Positions 34,138-44,509 are shown, counted from the first letter of the stretch. The stretch is DNA of 56,996 bases from Acidobacteriota bacterium (GCA_021800255.1 JAJYZC010000013.1:1-56996), one strand, 5' to 3'. The notes: generated by a model from the sequence alone, not told the origin. A program made the numbers and translations.

Positions 34138-36840
34138 GTGCCCGATCACCCCAAGCCGCCCGTCTTCCTCCTCGACGCCATGTCGTTCATCTTCCGCGCC
34201 TACCACGCCATGCAGCATTCGCGGCCCATGTCCACGCGCTCGGGGCTGCCCACGGCGGCGACCTATGTCTTCGTCAATATGATCCGCAAGCTGCGCCAGG
34301 ACTTTGCGCCGCGCTACTTCGCCGCGGTCTTCGACGTGAGCGGCGAGGTCTTCCGCGACCAGCGCGCGCGCACCATGGGCCCGCTGCGCAAGTGGAACGC
34401 CAAGACGCAGGCCTTCGAGGAGGTGAGCTACGAGGGCTACAAGGCCAACCGCGCCGCCATGCCCGGCGACCTGCGCCGCCAGATTCCCTACATTCGCCGC
34501 GCGCTGGAGGCGCTGCGCATCCCCATCCTCGAAGCCGAGGGCTTCGAGGCCGACGACGTGATCGGCACCCTGGCCCGCGAGGCCGCCGAAGCCGGCCACG
34601 AGGTCTTCATCGTCTCCGGCGACAAGGACATGATGCAACTGGTCACGCCGCAGGTAAAGATTCTCAACCCTCAAAAGGACAACCTCATCCTCGATCCCGC
34701 CAAGGTCACTGAAACCCTCGGCGTGCCGCCGGAAAAGGTGGTGGACGTGATGGCGCTGCGGGGCGACGCGGTGGACAACATTCCCGGCGCCCCCGGCATC
34801 GGCGATAAAGGCAGCGTGGAGCTGATCAAGAGGTTCGGCAGCGTGGAAGCGGTGCTGGATCGTGCGCAGGAGATCACGGGCCCGAAGACCCGGGAATCGC
34901 TCCTGCAAAATCGCGACGCGGTGCTGCTGTCGAAGGAACTGGTGACCATCGACAGCCACGTTCCTCTGCATCTGGACTTGAGCACGCTGGAGACGCAGCC
35001 GCCGGATTTGGAAGCCTGCCGCGAGCTGTTCACGGAGCTTGAGTTCACCTCCATGCTGCGCGACCTGGCGCCTCCTGCGGCGGGCAAGGTTTTGGTTGAG
35101 TACATCGATGAACCGGCAGCGGAACAGACCGCGCGGTTCTACGAGGCGGCACGCGCCGGTGGGTTTGCCTTTGCGCTCGATGCGGCCTCCGCTTCCCCGG
35201 CCGCAGATGCCGAAGAAGAGACGGACGCGCCCGTCCCGCTCTCGCTTCTGGATGTGGCTGAAGCAGCGGAGAAACAGGCCAGCTTCAGCGTGGGCGTGTG
35301 CGCGGAGCCGGCCACGGCATTGCGTTTGGCGCTGACGCCGGAGCTGCGCGAATTGCTCGTCGATACGAAGGTCCCAAAGCAAACGCACGACTTGAAATCG
35401 GCCCTGCATCTGCTGGGCGAAAAGGGAGTTGAGCTGCGCGGCGCGGTGGACGACACCATGCTGCTCTCCTACGCGCTGAACCCGGCGCACGCCACGCAGG
35501 CGCTCGCCGATGTGGCCGCGCGTCACGGCCAGCCGCTTCCCAAGTCGCCGGAGGCCGGCGCGGCGGCGATTCGGGCGCTCGCGCCCGCTCTGCTGGACGA
35601 GGTGCGGAAAGAAAAATTGGAGCGCGTCTACGCTGAGATCGATCTGCCGCTGGCGCCCGTGCTCTATCGCATGGAAAAGGCTGGCGTGCGCATCGACGCA
35701 ATTGCATTGAGCAGCCTTTCAGAGAAGTTAGGTGCTGAATTGGAGCAGACAGGCGAGCGCATCTTCGCGCTGGCCGGGCGGCGCTTCAACATCAACTCGC
35801 CCAAGCAGCTTGGCGAGGTGCTGTTTACTCACCTCAAGCTGCCTGCGCCAGCGAGCCGCGGCAAAACCAAGGCCGTCTCCACGGCGCAGGACGTGCTGGA
35901 GCAATTGGCCGAGCGGCATGAAGTTCCGCGGCTGGTGCTGGAATACAGACACTTGGCGAAGCTTAAGTCTAATTATGCCGATGCATTGCCGCTGTTAGTA
36001 GATGTGGATTCTAGGGTGCACACGACCTTTCAGGCGGCGGCCACGGCTACAGGCAGGCTCTCCTCGGTCAACCCAAATTTGCAGAACATTCCGGTGCGGA
36101 CGGAGCTGGGCCGGGAGATTCGGGCGGCCTTCATCGCGGCGCCTGGCACGCGGCTGCTCTCGGCCGACTACTCGCAGATTGAGCTGCGGCTGCTGGCTCA
36201 CTTCAGCGGCGATGCGCTGCTGACGCGGGCCTATGAAGAGGGCATCGACATTCACACGCTGACCGCCAGCGAGGTCTTCGGCGTGCCCCCCGAAACCATG
36301 GACAAGGAGACGAGGAACCGCGCCAAGGCGGTGAACTTCGGCATCGTGTATGGAATCTCGGCCTTCGGTCTGGCCGCGCAGTTGGGGATTCCGCAGGCCG
36401 AGGCGAAGGCGTACATCGAGCGGTACTTTGCCCGCTACCAGGGGGTGAAGGCGTTCATTGAGAAGACGCTGGAGCAGACGCGCAAGGACGGCTACTCGCG
36501 CACCCTTTACGGACGGCTGCGACCGATTCCGGACATCGAGAGCCGCAACCCGAACCAGCGCGGATTCGCCGAGCGGACGGCGATCAATACGCCGCTGCAG
36601 GGCACGGCGGCTGACCTCATCAAGCTGGCCATGATCGCTCTCGACCGCAAGCTGGCCGAGCGCCGGCTGAAGACGCGCATGGTGTTGCAGGTGCACGACG
36701 AACTGCTGTTCGAGGTTCCGCTGGAAGAGAGCGTGGAAGTCGAGGCGCTGGCGCGGGCGGAGATGGAAGGGGTGGTCAAGCTCAAGGTGCCGCTGGAGGC
36801 GCACATAGCCTTCGGCCCCAACTGGCGCGACCTGAAATAG
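34138..36840 (+). CDS. polA: DNA polymerase I
   Basis: A 900-residue repair and Okazaki-fragment polymerase. The N-terminal 5'-3' exonuclease is complete (FLLDAMSFIFRAYHAM, EGFEADDVIGTLAREA, VSGDKDMMQLV). The middle domain has lost proofreading residues: exo I reads FALDAAS, not DTE, and exo II reads HDLKSA, not NLKYD. The polymerase domain is intact, with motif A LLSADYSQIELRLLAHF, motif B RNRAKAVNFGIVYG and motif C VLQVHDELLFEV. The start is GTG at 34138. It follows the AT-richer pair at 32602-34105. The loss of proofreading also occurs in Taq and Bst polymerases. Confidence 0.95.
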   Translation: MPDHPKPPVFLLDAMSFIFRAYHAMQHSRPMSTRSGLPTAATYVFVNMIRKLRQDFAPRYFAAVFDVSGEVFRDQRARTMGPLRKWNAKTQAFEEVSYEGYKANRAAMPGDLRRQIPYIRRALEALRIPILEAEGFEADDVIGTLAREAAEAGHEVFIVSGDKDMMQLVTPQVKILNPQKDNLILDPAKVTETLGVPPEKVVDVMALRGDAVDNIPGAPGIGDKGSVELIKRFGSVEAVLDRAQEITGPKTRESLLQNRDAVLLSKELVTIDSHVPLHLDLSTLETQPPDLEACRELFTELEFTSMLRDLAPPAAGKVLVEYIDEPAAEQTARFYEAARAGGFAFALDAASASPAADAEEETDAPVPLSLLDVAEAAEKQASFSVGVCAEPATALRLALTPELRELLVDTKVPKQTHDLKSALHLLGEKGVELRGAVDDTMLLSYALNPAHATQALADVAARHGQPLPKSPEAGAAAIRALAPALLDEVRKEKLERVYAEIDLPLAPVLYRMEKAGVRIDAIALSSLSEKLGAELEQTGERIFALAGRRFNINSPKQLGEVLFTHLKLPAPASRGKTKAVSTAQDVLEQLAERHEVPRLVLEYRHLAKLKSNYADALPLLVDVDSRVHTTFQAAATATGRLSSVNPNLQNIPVRTELGREIRAAFIAAPGTRLLSADYSQIELRLLAHFSGDALLTRAYEEGIDIHTLTASEVFGVPPETMDKETRNRAKAVNFGIVYGISAFGLAAQLGIPQAEAKAYIERYFARYQGVKAFIEKTLEQTRKDGYSRTLYGRLRPIPDIESRNPNQRGFAERTAINTPLQGTAADLIKLAMIALDRKLAERRLKTRMVLQVHDELLFEVPLEESVEVEALARAEMEGVVKLKVPLEAHIAFGPNWRDLK

Positions 36841-36919
36841 ATCGCAAAACCGGAGCATTGAGAGAGCCGGCTCGGCCGAAAGATTCGGCGGCGAACCGGG
36901 CCTCAGCCGGCGTCATAGC

Positions 36920-39547
36920 TCAATGGCCCGGTTGCGCGTCGAGCCATCGTCTGAGATTAGGCTCCTGCAGCGAGCGAAGTTCGATGCAACCGTTGATCTG
37001 CTCAAGGGCGTGCTTGAGCGACAGGCTGGAGGCCGGAACCGGGTGCGTGGAGAAGAAGCTTTGCACCTGGTTGCGGGCCGCAACGGAACAAAAGCCGCCC
37101 GTCGAACCAACCAGAATCTCGCCCATCGACACGGTGAGCTTGGCATTCACCTGGCTCCAATGCGTCTGGATGAACTTCCATGCTTGATCGCGCTCGGCGG
37201 GCATCATCAGCGCGATGGCAAGCTGGATGGCCGCGTCCTGATTGCGCACCTTGCCGGAGACGGCATATTCCAAAGCGCGTTCAGTGAGGGCGGGGTTCTC
37301 GAACTCGGCCAGCAGGTTGAGTGCTGCGTCTTGAAGCTGGGGATTGGTGGAAGTCTCGTAGGTCTTTTGCAGCCTGTCAAAGAGCGCGGCGTTGCCGTTG
37401 CGGGCGGCGATGGCGAGTGCGGTTTGGCTCAAGGTCGGGTCCGCCGAGGCGGGATTGGCCATGTACTGGTCAGCAATCTTATTTGCTTGAGCGATGATGG
37501 CCGGATCCTTAGCGTAGTAGCCGAGGATGGCAAACAGGTGGGCGCGCAGCTCGCGCAAATTGGGCGAATCGCCGGGCGAGGGCGCTGGAAGTTTAGCGTA
37601 AACCGGCGAGAAAGTGCGGCTAAGCCAAGCCGCGAGGCCGGCCTTTTCTTGGGGAGTGAAGGCCAACTGGTTTTTGATGGCGGCGATGCCGGTCATGGCG
37701 TTGGCGATGACCTCGGCGTTGGGGTCGGCTTTGAGCGCGGCCACCAGATCGAGATAGTCGCCCACGGCGGCCTCGCCGGTGCGCACCCTGGCCCACTCGT
37801 CGCCGGTCAGGCTGATGCGCTCAGCGGGCGTGAGGCCGGTTTCCACGTGGGTCACCAAGTCGCGGTAATTGCCCGGCGTGTAGGCGCTGCGGTAGTAGCC
37901 TTTGGCGCCCGCGTTGGCGAAGAAGAGTTTGGCGGAGGGCACCTTGAGCGAACTCTCCTGCGGCGTAAGAAGCTGGCAGTCTTGGCCGCCCCCATTCGTC
38001 TGAAAGCATACCGGGAGGGTCCATTTCTGATTCCGGCCGTTCTTGATGCCGGGGCTCAGGTAGAAGCGGTTTTGCGTGACGGATACAGTTCCATTGGCCG
38101 GAGTTCCAAAGCTGAGGATGGGCACGCCGGGCTGGGCCACCAGGCTGTCCATGATCTTGTTGACGGGTTTGTGACTGACGGCGGTCTGAGCATTCCAAAA
38201 GTCCTGCGCGTCGGCGTTTCCGTATTCGTGGGCCAGAAGGTAGGCGTGCACACCCTTGCGGAAGGTTTCAGCGCCCAGGTAGTTCTCCACCATGAAGAGC
38301 ACGTCGCTGGCCTTGAAGTAGGAGATGGAATCGAACATCTGGTTGATTTGCGCAGGAGTATTGGCGGTGGCGCGGATGGCGTGGGTAGTGGGCGCGGCGT
38401 CGTAATTGAGGGTGTCTTCTTTCTCCGCGGCCACTAGCTGAGGAATGTCCCACTCCGGGTGCATAACGGCCACGGCCTTGTTCTCCATCCAGGTGGCGAA
38501 GCCTTCGTTCAGCCAGATATTGTCCCACCAATTCATGGTTACCAGGTCCCCGAACCATTGATGCGACATCTCATGGGCAACGTCGATGGCCACGTCCTCC
38601 TTTGCGCCTACCGAGGCGGTTTTGGGGTTCAGGAGCAGATCGCTCTCGCGAAAGGTGATGGCGCCGAAATTTTCCATGGCGCCGGCCTCGAAGTTGGGGA
38701 TGGCGATGAGGTCGAGTTTCTTCAGCGGATAGTGTATGCCGAAGTAGTTGTCGTAATAGTGGAGCATGTATTTGGCCACGCCCAGAGCGTAGGGCGTATA
38801 GGCAACCTTGTCAGGCGGGGCGCAGACGCGAATGGGAACGCCGTCGGAAGCGCCGGCCGTGCACTTAAAGTCGCCCACCAGGAAGGCCACGAGATAGGTG
38901 GACATCTTTGGCGTAATGCCGAATTCGACGGTGTGTTTGCCCGCGCCCGGTCCCGGAGTGTCAGAGACGATGGGGCTGTTGGAGATGGCGGTGTCGCCGT
39001 TGTTCACCACCAGGGTGATGGAGAAGGTGGCTTTGAAGGCCGGCTCATCGAAACTGGGAAATGCGCGGCGGGCGTCGGTAGATTCGAACTGCGTGACCGC
39101 ATACTCGTGGTGCGCGCTCTTGGCGAGATAGAAGCCGCGCAGCTTGCTGTTCAGGATGCCGGTATAGCGGATCGAGAGCGTGGCGTTGCCGGCCGCAAGC
39201 TGCTTCGGGAAGGTGAAGGTAGCCTGCTGTTTTTTGGGGTCGAGCGAGACCGTAGCGGTTTGCTTAGGTCCGTTCGGATAGACGACTACGGATTGAAACT
39301 TGATCTGGGCAGCGTTGAGGGTGATGGAGCGCGTGGACTGCTGGATGTTTACGTCGATGGTCTCCACGCCCGCGAACGTAGCTGTCTTCATCTCCGGAGT
39401 CAGCTTGAGCGTGTAGTGGGTGGGCACGACCGTTGCAGAAAGTCGCTGCGCGGCTGCGGAATGAGCGGCAACGAAAAGCAAACAGGCGAGCGCAAACGCG
39501 GCGGCAACAGCACTGCGTACGCTGGCGGCAAAACAACGAATTCTCAT
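36920..39547 (-). CDS. Secreted M1-family aminopeptidase
   Basis: An 875-residue zinc aminopeptidase with a clear signal peptide (residues 1-34, ALACLLFVAAHSAAAQ). The substrate-binding motif GAMEN is at 289-293. The zinc motif HEMSH (325-329) with the distal Glu 348 in NEGFATW completes HExxH-x18-E. The N-terminal beta domain (about 40-240) and the C-terminal helical ERAP1-like domain (from about 560) are both present, so this is a full-length enzyme. It should trim N-terminal residues from peptides in the periplasm or outside. It stands alone, downstream of DUF2059 on the same strand with a 280-base gap between. Confidence 0.94.
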   Translation of the reverse strand: MRIRCFAASVRSAVAAAFALACLLFVAAHSAAAQRLSATVVPTHYTLKLTPEMKTATFAGVETIDVNIQQSTRSITLNAAQIKFQSVVVYPNGPKQTATVSLDPKKQQATFTFPKQLAAGNATLSIRYTGILNSKLRGFYLAKSAHHEYAVTQFESTDARRAFPSFDEPAFKATFSITLVVNNGDTAISNSPIVSDTPGPGAGKHTVEFGITPKMSTYLVAFLVGDFKCTAGASDGVPIRVCAPPDKVAYTPYALGVAKYMLHYYDNYFGIHYPLKKLDLIAIPNFEAGAMENFGAITFRESDLLLNPKTASVGAKEDVAIDVAHEMSHQWFGDLVTMNWWDNIWLNEGFATWMENKAVAVMHPEWDIPQLVAAEKEDTLNYDAAPTTHAIRATANTPAQINQMFDSISYFKASDVLFMVENYLGAETFRKGVHAYLLAHEYGNADAQDFWNAQTAVSHKPVNKIMDSLVAQPGVPILSFGTPANGTVSVTQNRFYLSPGIKNGRNQKWTLPVCFQTNGGGQDCQLLTPQESSLKVPSAKLFFANAGAKGYYRSAYTPGNYRDLVTHVETGLTPAERISLTGDEWARVRTGEAAVGDYLDLVAALKADPNAEVIANAMTGIAAIKNQLAFTPQEKAGLAAWLSRTFSPVYAKLPAPSPGDSPNLRELRAHLFAILGYYAKDPAIIAQANKIADQYMANPASADPTLSQTALAIAARNGNAALFDRLQKTYETSTNPQLQDAALNLLAEFENPALTERALEYAVSGKVRNQDAAIQLAIALMMPAERDQAWKFIQTHWSQVNAKLTVSMGEILVGSTGGFCSVAARNQVQSFFSTHPVPASSLSLKHALEQINGCIELRSLQEPNLRRWLDAQPGH

Positions 39548-39827
39548 AGAATCCTCGCGGTGTCAGGCGGAATGAAACGCATGGGCGGACTTGGCGGAGC
39601 GCGCAATGTCTCCGCGAAAGACATACAGGCTGCAGGCTCTCTTGGAGCCGGTATTCATCCAACCCTGCCATTGTATGATGCTGGAGCGGCTCGACGAGGG
39701 CATACAAGAGGGAATCCGTTTGCCGGGGCCGCGCCGATGGCCGGCGCGCCCGGCGCGTTTTTGTGTTTCTTCGCGTCTCAGCCGCTTACACCCCGGCGCT
39801 GGCGAGCGCGGTCCGGCTTGCAGCGAG

Positions 39828-40463
39828 CTATTTCGCAGCCGGGGCCTTCGCCGGCGGCGCGAAGGTCTTTATCAAGGCCTCCAGTTTTTGGGTCAGCTCA
39901 TCGGCAAGCTCGGCAGTGCCCTCCTGCTCGTGCTGCATGACGATGGGCATGAACTCCTTCATGATGACAGGCTGCTGGTTGAGAAGATCCTGCCCGGCGG
40001 GCGAACTGTAGAAGGCAATAGCGGCCTCAACGTCGCTGCGGCTGATATGCCGCTGATAGATCGTGGTCATATCGGCGACCATCTCGTCGTAGGGATAAAT
40101 GTCGAACGTCTTCTGCATGTATTGATTCACCAGGGCTTCAACCTGCGCCTCTTGTTGCGGCGTAAGGTGAGCGGCGTTTGGCAGATTGGCAAGCCTCTGT
40201 TCCAACTGCGCGTGGAGCTGCCGCTGAATCATTGCTGGCATCATCTTCTCCATAGCCTGCATCTGCTCGCGCAAATGCATCGCCTCGAAGAACTTCACCA
40301 TCTGTTCCTTGGTCGCCTGCTGATCGGGAGGGACGGTCGCCGCCGCCGCGTCTGCGGGTTGGGCCGCGGGAGCCGCGGATGGTTTCGCCTGCGCTTGAGC
40401 GGCTGCGGCCCAGGGGGTCAAAGCCAGCCCGATGACTGCCAAAATACCGTACACGTTCCGCAT
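39828..40463 (-). CDS. DUF2059-domain secreted protein
   Basis: A 211-residue protein with a signal peptide (LAVIGLALTPWAAAAQAQA). An Ala/Pro-rich linker covers about 25-48. The DUF2059 domain follows at about 120-195, with a first helix QMVKFFEAMHLREQMQAMEKMMP before it and YPYDEMVADMTTIYQRHISRSDVEAAIAFYSSPAGQDLL in the domain. DUF2059 proteins are periplasmic; their role is unknown. The 280-base gap downstream to the M1 gene at 39547 holds no gene that I can support. Confidence 0.82.
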   Translation of the reverse strand: MRNVYGILAVIGLALTPWAAAAQAQAKPSAAPAAQPADAAAATVPPDQQATKEQMVKFFEAMHLREQMQAMEKMMPAMIQRQLHAQLEQRLANLPNAAHLTPQQEAQVEALVNQYMQKTFDIYPYDEMVADMTTIYQRHISRSDVEAAIAFYSSPAGQDLLNQQPVIMKEFMPIVMQHEQEGTAELADELTQKLEALIKTFAPPAKAPAAK

Positions 40464-40621
40464 CGATGCCTCGCTATCTGGTTGCCGGCGCTCTCGGTGG
40501 AGAGCTTCAGGAAGACTTGAATTTTGCTAAACCGATGAACCCCAGTATAACTGGCTGCGTCGTGGATGGACGCGCTTAGGCATAACCAAAAGCGGACCCT
40601 GCAGGGGCGGTATGAATGGAG

Positions 40622-41167
40622 TCATGGTTCTATCCGTTCCACATGCGATTGCCCTGTATCGGGTTTCCGCTTCGGCAGCAGGGAGTCGATAAACAGCAGG
40701 CAGGCGCCGATGACGATGGAGGAGTCGGCCAGGTTGAAGTCGGGGTAGTGGTAGGTGAAGATGTGCACCTCGATAAAGTCGATGACTGACCCGTAGACGA
40801 TGCGGTCGTGGACATTGCCCATGGCTCCGCCCAGAATAAGAGCCAGGGCCACAGTGGTGAGAGTGATGCGGCTGCCGAGATAGATGAGCAACCCCAGGAC
40901 AGCCACGGCCGCGAGCAGCGTGAAGGCGGCCAGACCCCAGCGGACGGCGTTGGGCGAGGCGGAGTTGGCAAAAAGCGAAAAGGCCGCGCCCGTGTTGGTC
41001 CAGTGGCTGATGCGAAATACATGGTCGATAACCGGAATGGCGCCGCCGATAGGAATGTGTGCCGAGACCCAGTCCTTGGTGAGCCGGTCGGCCAGGAAGT
41101 CCAAAGCGGAGATCAGCAGCAGCCAATGCAGGCGGCGGGGCCGGGGCCAATTCGTTGCCCAACTCAC
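40622..41167 (-). CDS. lspA: Lipoprotein signal peptidase (signal peptidase II)
   Basis: LspA cuts the signal peptide off prolipoproteins in the inner membrane. The 181-residue protein has four predicted helices and the two catalytic Asp motifs: GNVHDRIVYGSVIDFIEV, preceded by NTGAAFSLF. The GTG start at 41167 overlaps the ileS stop (TAGTG) by one base, with GGAGGC upstream inside the end of ileS. A longer open frame exists but lies inside ileS. The pairing ileS-lspA is common in many bacteria. Confidence 0.94.
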   Translation of the reverse strand: MSWATNWPRPRRLHWLLLISALDFLADRLTKDWVSAHIPIGGAIPVIDHVFRISHWTNTGAAFSLFANSASPNAVRWGLAAFTLLAAVAVLGLLIYLGSRITLTTVALALILGGAMGNVHDRIVYGSVIDFIEVHIFTYHYPDFNLADSSIVIGACLLFIDSLLPKRKPDTGQSHVERIEP

Positions 41168-44100
41168 TAGGCCGCCTCCGTGGGCTGGGTCGCGGCGGCT
41201 TGGGGTGGATCGATGCCCATCTCTTTGAGAGCCGACTGACAGCGGGCACAGACGTTCTCCCAGATGCCGTAATCGGAGACCTCGGGCATGTAGTTCCAGC
41301 AGCGGGCGCACTTTGTGCCGGAGGCGGGGAGCACAACGACTGACTCCGTACCCTCCAAAATTGTGACATCCGATACGTTGAATATCTCTTTGAGACCGTC
41401 TTTGTATCGCTGAAGGATGCTTAGAAAATCCCCTGAAGCTGTAATTTTCAGTTGCGCCTCAAGACTCTTGCCGATCAGCTTTGCCTGGCGCTCGTTCTCA
41501 AGCAACACCAAAGCCGCATCACGCACGACAAAGATTTGTTTCCACTCTTCGATCAGTGGCGCGGGATCTTCGGAAAAAATCTCTTCTGGCTTGGGGAACA
41601 GCGCCAGGTGTACGCTGGCCTCGCGGCCTTCCACTGTGGGTAGATGTTCCCAAACCTCGTCAGCGGTGAAGCTCATGATCGGCGCAACCAGGCGCACCAG
41701 CGCCTCGGTGATCTGCCAGAGCACAGTCTGCGCCGAGCGGCGGGCGGGGTTCGTCGGCGCGAAGGTATACATGCGGTCCTTGAGCACGTCCAGATAAAAT
41801 GCGCTCAGATCGACGATGGCGAACTCATTGATCGCCTGATAGACGCGATGAAACTCAAAGGCTCCGTACCAGCCCGACTTTCCATCCGGCCCGGCAATCT
41901 TCTCGGCGAGCTCGCGCGTGCGGGCCAGCATGTAACGGTCGAGCGGCTGGAGCTCGCTCTCAGGAACGCGGTCGCGCGCGGGGTCGAAGCCGTGCAGGTT
42001 GCCCAGCAAAAAGCGAAATGTGTTGCGCAGCTTTTTGTAGAGCTCGGCGCAGCGGGCCATCAGGTTCTCGCTGGCGGCCACGTCTTCGCGGAAATCGACT
42101 GAGGCCGCCCACAGGCGGACGATCTCGCCGCCCATGCGGTTGGCGATGTCCACGGGATCGACGCCGTTGCCCAGCGACTTGGACATGGCGCGGCCTTGCT
42201 CGTCGAGCGTCCAGCCGGCCGTGGCCACATGAGAATAGGGCGCGCGCCCGCGCAGGGCCACCGAGGTCAGCAGGGAAGAGTGGAACCAGCCGCGGTGCTG
42301 ATCGCCGCCCTCGAGATACAGGCACTCCGGGGCTTCTCGCCCTTCCCCCTTTTGGAAGGCCAAATATGCACTACGAAGCTCCGGGTCCGACTCGCACACT
42401 GCCATCCAGCTCACGCCGGAGTCGAACCAGACGTCGAGGATGTCGGTCTCCTTGCGAAAGCCTGGATTTTGGAGGCCGCTGAGCAGGTTGCACTCAAGCC
42501 CGTGCTCCATCTTTAGCTCATCCGTAAGCAAGGCGTCCGCAGCATCCGTGTGCCAGGCCTCGATTCCATCGCGCTTAACTAAATCGACGATCTGCCTGTT
42601 GAGTTCGCCGTCGATGATAGGTTTCCCGCAATTTTCACAGAGGAAGACGGCAATGGGCACGCCCCAGATGCGCTGGCGGCTGATGCACCAGTCGGGCCGG
42701 GTGGCGATCATGTTCTTGATCCGCTCTTCGCCCCAGCCTGGGTCCCACTTCACCTTCCCAATCTCTTCAATGGCCAGTTGACGAAGAGTCACAAGCGATC
42801 CATCCGGTCGCGCCCTCAAACCCGTGAAACTGTCACCTGGTGTCGGCTCGTCGGGGCTGATAGACCATTGCCATCTGTCGAGCTCGATGAACCACTGCTC
42901 GGTGGCGCGGAAGATGACGGGATGGTGACAGCGCCAGCAGTGCGGGTAGGAGTGTTCCAACTGCGAGCCGCCCATCAGCGCGCCGCGTTCCTCCAGCATG
43001 GCCACGATGATGGGGTTGGCCTTCCAGACGTTCAACCCTTCAAACGCGGGCGGCTGAGCCAGGGGCCAGGCCTTCGGATCGACGTGGATGTGGCCTCCTG
43101 CATCCACGCGGCAGGTAGGATCCAGCATGTACTTGATGCCGGTATAAAAGTCCTCGGCGCCGTGGGCGGGCGCGGTGTGGACTGCGCCTGTGCCTTGATC
43201 GGCGGTGACGTAGGTGGCCAGCACGCCGAGAATACTGCGCTCAAGGAAGGGATGCTGGAAGGTGGTCTGCTCCAGGGCAGCGCCTTTCAAGCGGGCAAGC
43301 TCGTTGGTCGGGCCTAGCTTGCACGCGGCAGCCACCTGCGCGGCCAGCTCGGCGGCGACGATGTAAACGGGCGCGGCGTGCGGTTCGTCCGGCTTCGCCT
43401 GTGGCGAAGACGGAGCGCCCGGCGTTTGGGGAGGGTTGGGAGCCTCAATGGCCACATAGTCAAAGTTGGGATGGAAGGCAACGGCCAGCGAGGCGGGCAG
43501 CGTCCAAGGGGTCGTGGTCCAGATGATGGTGGAAACCTCGCGCCCGGCCAGCGCGGGATGGAGCCGGGCTGGATCGGAGGTGAGCTTGTAGCGCACATAG
43601 ACCGAGGGACTGGTGTGGTTCGCGTACTCAACCTCGGCTTCGGCCAGCGCCGTCCGGTCGTGGATACACCAGTAAACGGGCTTGAGGCCGCGGTAGACGT
43701 AGCCTTTTTCGAGAAAACCATAAAAGGCTTCAAGGATGCGGGCCTCATAGCTGCGCGCCATGGTCGTATAGGGCGTTTCCCAGCGGCCGAGGCAGCCAAT
43801 GCGCTGAAACTGCGAGGTTTGCAAATCGACGTATTTCTGGGCGTAGGCGCGGCAGGCTGCAAGCACGGCGGGCGCGGGCATTTCCAGCTTTTTGTGGCCC
43901 AGCTTTTCGTCCACCTTGATCTCGATGGGCAAACCGTGGCAGTCGTAGCCGGGGACGTAAGGAGCGTCGAAGCCAGCCATGCTCTTGGACTTGACGACGA
44001 AATCCTTCAGGCACTTATTGAGCGCGTGGCCCAGGTGGATGGGGCCATTCGCGTAGGGAGGGCCGTCGTGGAGCAGATAGGCCGGCCGGCCGCGGCGGGC

Positions 44101-44238
44101 TTTGCGCAGCTCTTCATACAGGCGCAGCAAGTCCCATCGCTCCAGGCGGAGCGGCTCGTTCTGGGGCAGGTTGGCCTTCATTGCAAAGGAGGTTTCAGGC
44201 AGGGTAAGCGTCGCCTTCAACTCCGGCGCTGCGGACAT
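41167..44238 (-). CDS. ileS: Isoleucyl-tRNA synthetase
   Basis: IleRS charges tRNA-Ile in the cytoplasm. The protein is about 1023 residues from the ATG at 44238, which has GGAG five bases upstream; an ATG at 44271 adds 11 residues. It has the HIGH-type motif HLGH at about 68-71 (GPIHLGHALNK), the CP1 editing domain, the KMSKS-type loop reading AMSKSLGNG, the anticodon domain and the C-terminal zinc ribbon CARCWNYMPEV...CARCQSAL. A Pro-rich insert (PNPPQTPGAPSSPQAKPDEP) sits in the editing domain. The first Lys of KMSKS is replaced by Ala. lspA follows directly. Confidence 0.95.
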   Translation of the reverse strand: MSAAPELKATLTLPETSFAMKANLPQNEPLRLERWDLLRLYEELRKARRGRPAYLLHDGPPYANGPIHLGHALNKCLKDFVVKSKSMAGFDAPYVPGYDCHGLPIEIKVDEKLGHKKLEMPAPAVLAACRAYAQKYVDLQTSQFQRIGCLGRWETPYTTMARSYEARILEAFYGFLEKGYVYRGLKPVYWCIHDRTALAEAEVEYANHTSPSVYVRYKLTSDPARLHPALAGREVSTIIWTTTPWTLPASLAVAFHPNFDYVAIEAPNPPQTPGAPSSPQAKPDEPHAAPVYIVAAELAAQVAAACKLGPTNELARLKGAALEQTTFQHPFLERSILGVLATYVTADQGTGAVHTAPAHGAEDFYTGIKYMLDPTCRVDAGGHIHVDPKAWPLAQPPAFEGLNVWKANPIIVAMLEERGALMGGSQLEHSYPHCWRCHHPVIFRATEQWFIELDRWQWSISPDEPTPGDSFTGLRARPDGSLVTLRQLAIEEIGKVKWDPGWGEERIKNMIATRPDWCISRQRIWGVPIAVFLCENCGKPIIDGELNRQIVDLVKRDGIEAWHTDAADALLTDELKMEHGLECNLLSGLQNPGFRKETDILDVWFDSGVSWMAVCESDPELRSAYLAFQKGEGREAPECLYLEGGDQHRGWFHSSLLTSVALRGRAPYSHVATAGWTLDEQGRAMSKSLGNGVDPVDIANRMGGEIVRLWAASVDFREDVAASENLMARCAELYKKLRNTFRFLLGNLHGFDPARDRVPESELQPLDRYMLARTRELAEKIAGPDGKSGWYGAFEFHRVYQAINEFAIVDLSAFYLDVLKDRMYTFAPTNPARRSAQTVLWQITEALVRLVAPIMSFTADEVWEHLPTVEGREASVHLALFPKPEEIFSEDPAPLIEEWKQIFVVRDAALVLLENERQAKLIGKSLEAQLKITASGDFLSILQRYKDGLKEIFNVSDVTILEGTESVVVLPASGTKCARCWNYMPEVSDYGIWENVCARCQSALKEMGIDPPQAAATQPTEAA

Positions 44239-44509
44239 CACGGCTCCATTCGGGGATACAAACTTGTTCATTCACCAGTGTAAATGGAGGACCGGCGATT
44301 CTTGGGTAACTATCGGCGTGCGCCATCCGTCTATTGGACTGTGGAACATTGATGAGGCTGGAATTCAAAGACGTGGAATGCGGGACTGAGGCAAGAGGCG
44401 CATAGGCCGCGACAAGGCCTGGGCCACTCAAGCATAATGGAGACACGGGCCTCGATGAAGGCTGGCTCCCCCGTCCAGGCTGGAAGGCGAGACCGGGCCA
44501 TCGGAAATT

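Noticed and set aside
39724-39765. GC-rich hairpin CGCGCCG/CGGCGCG followed by TTTTTG on the plus strand
   Set aside because: It resembles a terminator, but both flanking genes are on the minus strand, so it would terminate no known transcript.
38459-39940. Long open frame on the plus strand opposite the M1 aminopeptidase
   Set aside because: The M1 protein on the other strand has full family motifs; this frame is a GC-rich shadow without homology or ribosome site.
40630-41022. Other minus-strand frames overlapping lspA
   Set aside because: They lack the LspA motifs; the frame starting at 41167 carries both catalytic Asp motifs.
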